From the NCBI GenBank assembly GCA_030151925.1, contig JASLCY010000204.1:1-10665 (forward strand): a DNA stretch of 10,665 nt, in the 5' to 3' direction. Every line of letters begins with the position of its first letter. Position 1 is the stretch's first letter. This document shows, piece after piece, positions 6,271 through 10,665 of this stretch. The position numbers and the translations under genes are program-made. The notes beneath the pieces are model-generated. The model saw nothing but the letters and a program-made list of their open reading frames with translations. It had not been told where the DNA came from and searched no databases. Source of the DNA: Oligoflexus sp. GTDB taxonomy: Bacteria; Bdellovibrionota_B; Oligoflexia; Oligoflexales; Oligoflexaceae.

Positions 6271-8097
6271 ATGAGCCAGGACAAAACCAGGGTCGGTGAG
6301 AAGCGAGATCTGAAAGATCTCAATATCGACCTGCTTGAGCTCAAAGACGATAGCGAAGGCACCTTCGCCCGGGAAAAGAACATCCAACCCCAATCGATGC
6401 AGTTTCGCATCGTCACGGCTCGTCCCTCTTTCCTTCGCCGTTTCTATCCCTTTATCATCGTCGGGGCCGTTCTCGTCGCGATAGGCGGGCTCGCGGCCGC
6501 GGGGCACTTCAGCGAGAGCTTCCGCGAAACGAATATCGTGCGCATGAAGGCCTGGGCGAAGCAGGTGAAGGGCAAGAAGATCGGCGCCGTCGCTACGCCG
6601 GTGCTGGCGCAAGTGAGCCGCTATCTCAAAGCCCAGAGGCCTCAGGCGACCGATCAGACGGCTGAGGCCGCGGTCGATACCTCCGGAAGCTGCGCGGCCT
6701 TCATCAACGGCGCTTTGAACAAGAAGATCAAGGGCACGCTCACCAACGCCGAGAACCATTATCTCGTGAATTGCGAGCTGTTCCAGGATTCCCTCAACTT
6801 CGCGCGTTCGACCCTCAATAAGCAAAACCAGCTCCATCCGCCCGGCGACGACTGGGGCAGCATGGAGAGCCACCTGCTCGAGCTCGAGATCGACCGTCGC
6901 TCGAGGCCCTTCTACCCCGGCTCGAATTACCCGAACCATAACTGCCCCCGGTGGTCGGCCGCTCCCGATTGCCTCATCCGCTTCGTCGACGAAGCGCATC
7001 TCGATGTGAAGAGCCGCTGGATGGACGGCTTCACGGCGCTCGAAAACGAGGTTATCCAGCACGCTCCGAGCGAGCGGGCCTGGTTCTACCTGGCCGCGAG
7101 CCAATACGCGGCTCGCGAGAAGGAATACGCGAAGGCGCAGACCTTCCTCGAGCAGGCCGCGAAGCCGATCACGGACAACAACCCTTACCTCGAGCGCGAA
7201 ATCTATCGCACCGCGATCATGAACGCCTACTTCGCGAAGGACGCGAACCTCTTCAACAAGGCCCTCACGCTCAAGCCGGTGCACAGGATCGAAGAGGATC
7301 CGCGCGCCTTCGAGGATACGGTCCTGCTGGAGACGCTCGGCACTCCGGAGTTCGTGCCGGCGCTCAAGACCTTCGTCGGCGATACGGGATCCGTGCAGCG
7401 CTTCGGCGGCAACACCGGCCTGCTCAAGATCATCCTGCGTGAAGGCATCCTCGCGGACCAGTCCGCGCTCGTGGCGAACTTCGTCCGCAACGTTTTCATG
7501 AGCCAATACGCAGGCCATACGGATGATGATATCAGCGATGCCCTGGTCCTGATCTTCGCGAGGAGCCAGATCGCGATCGATAAGGTCGACGAGGCCCTTC
7601 CCCACCTGCAAAAGCTCGAGCAGGCCGGAGTCGGCTCTGCGGAGTACTATCATGTGAAGGGGCTGGCCGAACTCTATACCCACAAGGCGAATATGCGCAT
7701 GGTCGCTGCGAAGAGCTTCCAGTCGGCGGGCGTCATCGCCAAGGCCGACGAGAGCCTCTTCGCTCTGGTCGTGGTCCTCGTGGAAACTCGCAATTTCGGC
7801 AAAGCCGACCAGGCGCTCGCGCAGTGGAAAGGCGTGCTGAAGAACAGCTCGAAATCCATGTGGTTCGGTTTTGCCCAAGCTCTTCTTCAATATGCCGAAG
7901 GCCATAAGCCCGAGGGCATCCAGCAGTGGAAAAACCTCGAGGCCGCCTTTCCCAAGGATCCGATCTGGAATAAGCTGAAGACCAATTTCTCTTCGGATAA
8001 CGAATACTTAGATCGTGATCAAACGCGGCGCCTCAGCCAGATCATGGGCCCCGAATCGCCTCTCGGCGCCCTGGCCCTTCTCGGCCAAAAACCTTGA
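6271..8097 (+). CDS. Membrane-anchored TPR-like protein, unrecognised
   Basis: The gene encodes 608 residues, with the ATG preceded by AAAGGAG (6256-6262) eight bases away. A charged cytoplasmic N-terminus of about 57 residues is followed by one membrane segment (about 59-77, FIIVGAVLVAIGGLAA). The large remainder is therefore expected in the periplasm. Helical hairpins of TPR type can be seen, for example at about 267-300 (AWFYLAASQYAAREKEYAKA), 440-485 (EALPHLQKLEQAG, YYHVKGLAELYTHKA) and 495-560 (ETRNFGKADQALAQWKG, WFGFAQALLQYAEGHKPEGI). The only four cysteines, C141, C168, C225 and C234, all lie in the first part of the periplasmic region, before the TPR-like region, where two disulfides could form. 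No catalytic motif is visible. A scaffold or partner-binding role in the envelope is inferred. It sits 23 bases after the Smr gene. The prmA promoter starts over its stop codon. Confidence 0.85.
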   Translation: MSQDKTRVGEKRDLKDLNIDLLELKDDSEGTFAREKNIQPQSMQFRIVTARPSFLRRFYPFIIVGAVLVAIGGLAAAGHFSESFRETNIVRMKAWAKQVKGKKIGAVATPVLAQVSRYLKAQRPQATDQTAEAAVDTSGSCAAFINGALNKKIKGTLTNAENHYLVNCELFQDSLNFARSTLNKQNQLHPPGDDWGSMESHLLELEIDRRSRPFYPGSNYPNHNCPRWSAAPDCLIRFVDEAHLDVKSRWMDGFTALENEVIQHAPSERAWFYLAASQYAAREKEYAKAQTFLEQAAKPITDNNPYLEREIYRTAIMNAYFAKDANLFNKALTLKPVHRIEEDPRAFEDTVLLETLGTPEFVPALKTFVGDTGSVQRFGGNTGLLKIILREGILADQSALVANFVRNVFMSQYAGHTDDDISDALVLIFARSQIAIDKVDEALPHLQKLEQAGVGSAEYYHVKGLAELYTHKANMRMVAAKSFQSAGVIAKADESLFALVVVLVETRNFGKADQALAQWKGVLKNSSKSMWFGFAQALLQYAEGHKPEGIQQWKNLEAAFPKDPIWNKLKTNFSSDNEYLDRDQTRRLSQIMGPESPLGALALLGQKP

Positions 8098-8121
8098 GAT
8101 CTCCGCCACCTGTGCTATAAG
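8094..8121 (+). promoter_or_regulatory. Promoter for prmA-rsmE with extended -10
   Basis: TTGAGA (8094-8099, 5 of 6 to the -35 consensus), a 16-base spacer, and TATAAG (8116-8121, 5 of 6) with TG at 8113-8114 making an extended -10. The -35 overlaps the TGA stop of the preceding gene. Transcription would start near 8128, giving a leader of about 20 bases before the prmA ATG. Confidence 0.6.
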
Positions 8122-8148
8122 AGCGGCTCCATACCCACGGAGACCGCC

Positions 8149-9078
8149 ATGCACCCGACCGACACCCATCAGCTCTCGATTGAATTCCTCGGCCGCGAAG
8201 AGCCGACCGTTCTGGCTTTTAAAGAAGACCTGAAGAACTGGTTGATCGGCATCGGCGAAGAATCGTTTGTCGAAGGCGCGCTCGACGATCTCTTCGAAGA
8301 TCCGAGCTACGAGGTCACGGCGGACGAGCAGTTCGTGGGATTGGGCGGAGGCCTTCAGCCGCTTTACATCTACAAGTACGATCTCGATCACCTGCAGAAC
8401 CTCCGCCGCGAGATCGAAAGCAATTTCGCCGACTCCATCAAATGCGAGATCACCTCGCTCGCGACCGAGACCTGGATGGAAGGCTGGAAGGAAAGCTTTA
8501 AGCCTATCACCACCGAGCGCTTCTACCTCTATCCGCCCTGGATCGACGAAGAGAAGCCGGCGGGCCGCCTCCCGATCGTGATCGAGCCGGGCATGGCCTT
8601 CGGCACGGGCCAGCATGCGACGACCGTCCTCTGCCTCGAGGCGATCGAGCGATTCTACGATAAGACCACGAGCCTCGATCGTTTCCTCGACGTCGGCACG
8701 GGTACGGGCATCCTGGCGATCGCCGCGAAGAAACTCGGCTACCGCTATGCTCTGGGCACCGATATCGATGCCGATGCGATCATCGCCTCCAAAGAGAATA
8801 TCGCGCAGAACGACTGCGAGATGGACCTGATCCAGGGCAGCATCCCGGAAGGCCGGGAGCCTTTCGACCTGGTCGTCGCCAATATCATCTTCTTCGTCCT
8901 GAAGCAGATCGTCGGCGACCTCGCGGCCCAGGTGAAGACCGGTTCGCTGCTGATCCTCTCGGGTCTCTTGGCGGAAGAGATGCGTGAGATGGAAGCCTAC
9001 GCGGTGAAGGCCGGCCTGGAGCTCGTCAGCGAGAATACGCGTGATGATTGGGCCGCGCAGGTCTACAGGAAGCTCTGA
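8149..9078 (+). CDS. prmA: Ribosomal protein L11 methyltransferase
   Basis: This 309-residue SAM-dependent enzyme trimethylates ribosomal protein L11 in the cytoplasm; E. coli PrmA has 293 residues. The N-terminal substrate-recognition domain (about 1-115) ends with the family block ETWMEGWKESFKP (107-119). Next come the diagnostic EPGMAFGTGQHATT (146-159), SAM motif I FLDVGTGTGILAIAA (179-193), the acidic ribose-binding TDID (204-207), and the VVANIIFFVL segment (242-251), equivalent to the catalytic-domain N(I/L) motif. The HATT in place of the common HPTT is a mild change. Start: ATG 8149 behind GGAGA (8139-8143) at five bases. A promoter lies immediately upstream. rsmE starts one base after its stop, indicating translational coupling of two ribosome-modification genes, a common pairing. 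Confidence 0.95.
   Translation: MHPTDTHQLSIEFLGREEPTVLAFKEDLKNWLIGIGEESFVEGALDDLFEDPSYEVTADEQFVGLGGGLQPLYIYKYDLDHLQNLRREIESNFADSIKCEITSLATETWMEGWKESFKPITTERFYLYPPWIDEEKPAGRLPIVIEPGMAFGTGQHATTVLCLEAIERFYDKTTSLDRFLDVGTGTGILAIAAKKLGYRYALGTDIDADAIIASKENIAQNDCEMDLIQGSIPEGREPFDLVVANIIFFVLKQIVGDLAAQVKTGSLLILSGLLAEEMREMEAYAVKAGLELVSENTRDDWAAQVYRKL
9067..9072 (+). promoter_or_regulatory. Ribosome binding site for rsmE inside the prmA end
   Basis: AGGAAG lies seven bases before ATG 9080 and within the last codons of prmA. It favours this ATG over the in-frame ATG at 9041, whose extra 13 residues would simply overlap prmA and match nothing in the family. Confidence 0.6.
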
Positions 9079-9079
9079 G

Positions 9080-9799
9080 ATGAAGCACCTGTTTCGATTT
9101 CATGGACGTCGCGGCGCCGAAGGCGGGTGGGAGCTGTTCGAAGACGAATGGCATCATCTCCTCAAGGTCTTGAGGCTCCGTGAAGGCGACAAGGTGGAGA
9201 TCGCGGACGGTCTGGGCTGGGTGGCGAGCGCTACGCTGGGCCCTATCGGCAAACAGAAGGGCGAGCTCGTTATCGAGGGCGAGAACTTCACCGAGAAGGC
9301 CGGCGCGGAGTCGGAATTGGTCCTGGGCCTCTTCGTCCTGAAGCCGCAGAGCCTGGATGAGATCCTTCCGGGACTCGTGGAGCTCGGCGTCTCGCGCGTG
9401 GTCCTGATCCCTTTCATCGGCATGGAGAAATCGCGGATCAACGATAAACTGCTCGATCGGTGGGCGCGCCTCATCGTATCCGCGGGCAAGCAGGCTAAGG
9501 CCGCCTGGTTCCCCGAGCTGGCCGTGGCGAAGAGCCTCGAGGCCTTCCTCTCCGAGACGTCCCCTATCAAAGAACGCTTCCTGCTCGATCCCGCTGGTGA
9601 TGCGGCGGTCCTCGATGGGTCTATGAAGGGTCCCATTTTGGCCGTTATTGGTCATGAAGGGGGCTGGCACGAGTCCGAGTTTGAGCAGATGGATCAGGCC
9701 GGTTTTCGTAAACTTCGCATGAAGTCCCACGTCCTCAGGGCGACCACGGCTGCGCTGGCCACGGCCGCTATCCTACGGCAGAGCATGGCCGGCAACTAA
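9080..9799 (+). CDS. rsmE: 16S rRNA m3U1498 methyltransferase (divergent)
   Basis: The protein has 239 residues, close to the usual 240-250 of RsmE, which methylates N3 of U1498 in 16S rRNA. The N-terminal PUA-like part shows HHLLKVLRLREGDKVEIADG (25-44). The SPOUT-type C-terminal domain has LKPQSLDEILPGLVELGVSRVVL (87-109), KQAKAAWFPEL (137-147), the SAM-loop GHEGGWHESE (191-200), and the knot region MKSHVLRATTAAL (214-226). Family consensus in the last two is GPEGG and LGxRILRxETA, so the Pro is His, the Gly-Pro-Arg region is Lys-Ser-His, and the conserved Glu of the ETA motif is Thr. The overall order and the prmA coupling leave the family assignment secure, but activity could be altered. 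Start chosen at ATG 9080, one base after prmA. Confidence 0.9.
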   Translation: MKHLFRFHGRRGAEGGWELFEDEWHHLLKVLRLREGDKVEIADGLGWVASATLGPIGKQKGELVIEGENFTEKAGAESELVLGLFVLKPQSLDEILPGLVELGVSRVVLIPFIGMEKSRINDKLLDRWARLIVSAGKQAKAAWFPELAVAKSLEAFLSETSPIKERFLLDPAGDAAVLDGSMKGPILAVIGHEGGWHESEFEQMDQAGFRKLRMKSHVLRATTAALATAAILRQSMAGN

Positions 9800-9816
9800 G
9801 TCAAAGAAATCAGAGG

Positions 9817-9844
9817 TTCACCTTCGCATGATTCATGCTAGAAT
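9817..9844 (+). promoter_or_regulatory. Promoter with palindromic spacer before the HAMP-like gene
   Basis: TTCACC (9817-9822, 4 of 6), a 16-base spacer and TAGAAT (9839-9844, 5 of 6) with TG at 9836-9837 as an extended -10. The spacer contains a perfect inverted repeat GCATGA-T-TCATGC (9826-9838) that abuts the -10, where a dimeric repressor would block RNA polymerase. Palindrome and promoter are seen; binding is inferred. Confidence 0.5.
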
Positions 9845-9870
9845 GAAGCAAAGAATCCGAGGAATGAATC

Positions 9871-10476
9871 ATGAAACCTACTGGCAGACGGCGTGGATAT
9901 AAATCCTGGTTTGTAGAACCCTATCGTCAAGTCAAGCTTGGCATCTTGTTCCTGATCCTCAATCTGGCGTTTGCCGGGGCGATCTTTGCGATCTTCGGTT
10001 ACTACATTTATGACATCTACAAGACGCTCGAGACGTATTTTAAGCTCTCGAACGATCAGAGCGCGGAAATTCTCATGAAGTTCCAGACGCCTGTGGTGGT
10101 AGGGCTCTGCCTTATCATCGTGTTCATCGCGATCTCGATCATGGTCGCCGTGCGGTATACGCACCGCATTTACGGCCCGCTCGTTTCTATCCACCGCTTC
10201 CTGGATGAGTATCTCCAAGGCGTCACAGTGACGCCATTGGCGCTGCGTGAGTCCGATCAGCTGAAAGAATTGGCTGAGAAGTTGAATCACCTGGCTTCCA
10301 TCCAGCCCAATGAGAAGCGTCAACCGAACCTAAGGCCTATTTATCAGTATCTTGATGAGCTGATCGCAGGGAAAGCGCCCGCTCCCATACGGGTACGAGA
10401 AACAGACGCTTTCTACAGCCTCATCGAACGACTCAATAAATTGGCTGAAAATATTTACAATAAAAGAACAGGCTGA
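9871..10476 (+). CDS. Two-TM protein with tandem HAMP-like units and no output domain
   Basis: The protein has 201 residues. A basic N-terminus is followed by TM1 (about 23-45), a short periplasmic loop (about 46-72) and TM2 (about 74-95). Then comes a HAMP-like unit starting at R95-YTHRIYGPL (conserved Pro103) and continuing through IHRFLDEYLQG...LRESDQLKELAEKLNHLA (107-142). A second copy begins after Pro156: IYQYLDELIAG...VRETDAFYSLIERLNKLAE (157-193). The copies align without gaps and share L-D-E, G, P, R-E, D, L, E, L-N and L-A. HAMP domains transmit signals from membrane to a kinase or methyl-accepting domain, but here the protein ends after the second unit. Start: ATG 9871 behind GAGGAA (9859-9864) at six bases. 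It may modulate another receptor; no partner gene is adjacent. Base composition looks more AT-rich than prmA and rsmE. Confidence 0.85.
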   Translation: MKPTGRRRGYKSWFVEPYRQVKLGILFLILNLAFAGAIFAIFGYYIYDIYKTLETYFKLSNDQSAEILMKFQTPVVVGLCLIIVFIAISIMVAVRYTHRIYGPLVSIHRFLDEYLQGVTVTPLALRESDQLKELAEKLNHLASIQPNEKRQPNLRPIYQYLDELIAGKAPAPIRVRETDAFYSLIERLNKLAENIYNKRTG

Positions 10477-10477
10477 G

Positions 10478-10506
10478 TTGACAAAGGTTTCTCGAGAGCC
10501 TATAAC
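10478..10506 (+). promoter_or_regulatory. Near-consensus promoter for the tRNA genes
   Basis: TTGACA (10478-10483, perfect -35), a 17-base spacer, and TATAAC (10501-10506, 5 of 6). Transcription would begin around 10513, a few bases before tRNA-fMet. The -35 begins one base after the TGA of the HAMP-like gene, so no terminator separates them. Confidence 0.8.
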
Positions 10507-10521
10507 TCAGATCTCACGTAC

Positions 10522-10602
<81 letters not shown>

Positions 10603-10610
10603 AACTTTAC

Positions 10611-10665
10611 GCGGTCATGGCGGAATCGGCAGACGCGCTAGATTCAGGTTCTAGTGTCAGCAATG
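10611..10665 (+). tRNA. tRNA-Leu (CAG), cut by the window end
   Basis: The 5' part of a class II tRNA: acceptor strand GCGGTCA (10611-10617), a D arm with GCGGAATCGGCAGACGC, then the anticodon stem-loop CTAGA-TTCAGGT-TCTAG with anticodon CAG, giving Leu (codon CUG). The beginning of the long variable arm (TGTCAGCAATG) is present; the T arm and the 3' acceptor strand lie beyond the window. Genes for fMet and Leu are in the same transcript. Confidence 0.93.

Noticed and set aside
6244-7905. Long open frame on the minus strand (553 codons)
   Set aside because: It is antisense to the TPR-like gene, is Arg/Leu/Val/Glu/Asp-rich with no domain pattern, and arises from the GC-rich third-position codon bias of the real gene.
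9041-9079. Earlier ATG for rsmE
   Set aside because: It overlaps prmA, adds 13 unconserved residues and has no good ribosome binding site; ATG 9080 has AGGAAG at seven bases.

Overview
The window is a GC-rich stretch of bacterial chromosome from a diderm (Gram-negative) organism. The signs are a two-membrane-segment sensor kinase with a periplasmic loop, a YihY-family inner-membrane protein, canonical sigma-70-type promoters and Shine-Dalgarno sites, and tRNA genes with an encoded CCA end. The gene types would suit a deltaproteobacterium-like or Bdellovibrionota-like lineage, but the sequence alone does not settle the taxon.

Layout, left to right. (1) 1-1260: the 3' part of a DUF1501-like, probably exported protein, closed by a hairpin terminator near 1291-1325. 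(2) 1417-3811: a two-component pair, an OmpR-type response regulator and a CusS/BaeS-like histidine kinase, preceded by AGTA-containing direct repeats that may be an autoregulatory site. (3) 3729-5654, minus strand: a two-gene operon encoding an unrecognised soluble protein (possibly RdgC-like) and a YihY/BrkB membrane protein with a C-terminal winged-helix-like extension. Its end overlaps the kinase gene tail-to-tail by 83 bp. (4) 5771-8097, plus strand: an Smr-domain protein, probably starting at a GTG, followed by a membrane-anchored TPR-like protein. (5) 8094-9799: prmA (ribosomal protein L11 methyltransferase) with its own extended -10 promoter, followed after one base by rsmE (16S rRNA U1498 methyltransferase). 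(6) 9817-10476: a small two-TM protein with two consecutive HAMP-like units and no output domain, behind a promoter whose spacer is a perfect palindrome. (7) 10478 to the end: a near-consensus promoter driving initiator tRNA-fMet(CAU) and then tRNA-Leu(CAG), which runs off the window.

Most of the right half is housekeeping translation machinery (prmA, rsmE, tRNAs). The left half is envelope and signalling. No CRISPR array, transposase, integrase or phage gene was seen, and no clearly new multi-gene system. The items most worth a second look are the tandem-HAMP protein with its palindromic operator, the repeat cluster in front of the response regulator, the kinase/YihY overlap, and the divergent RsmE signature.
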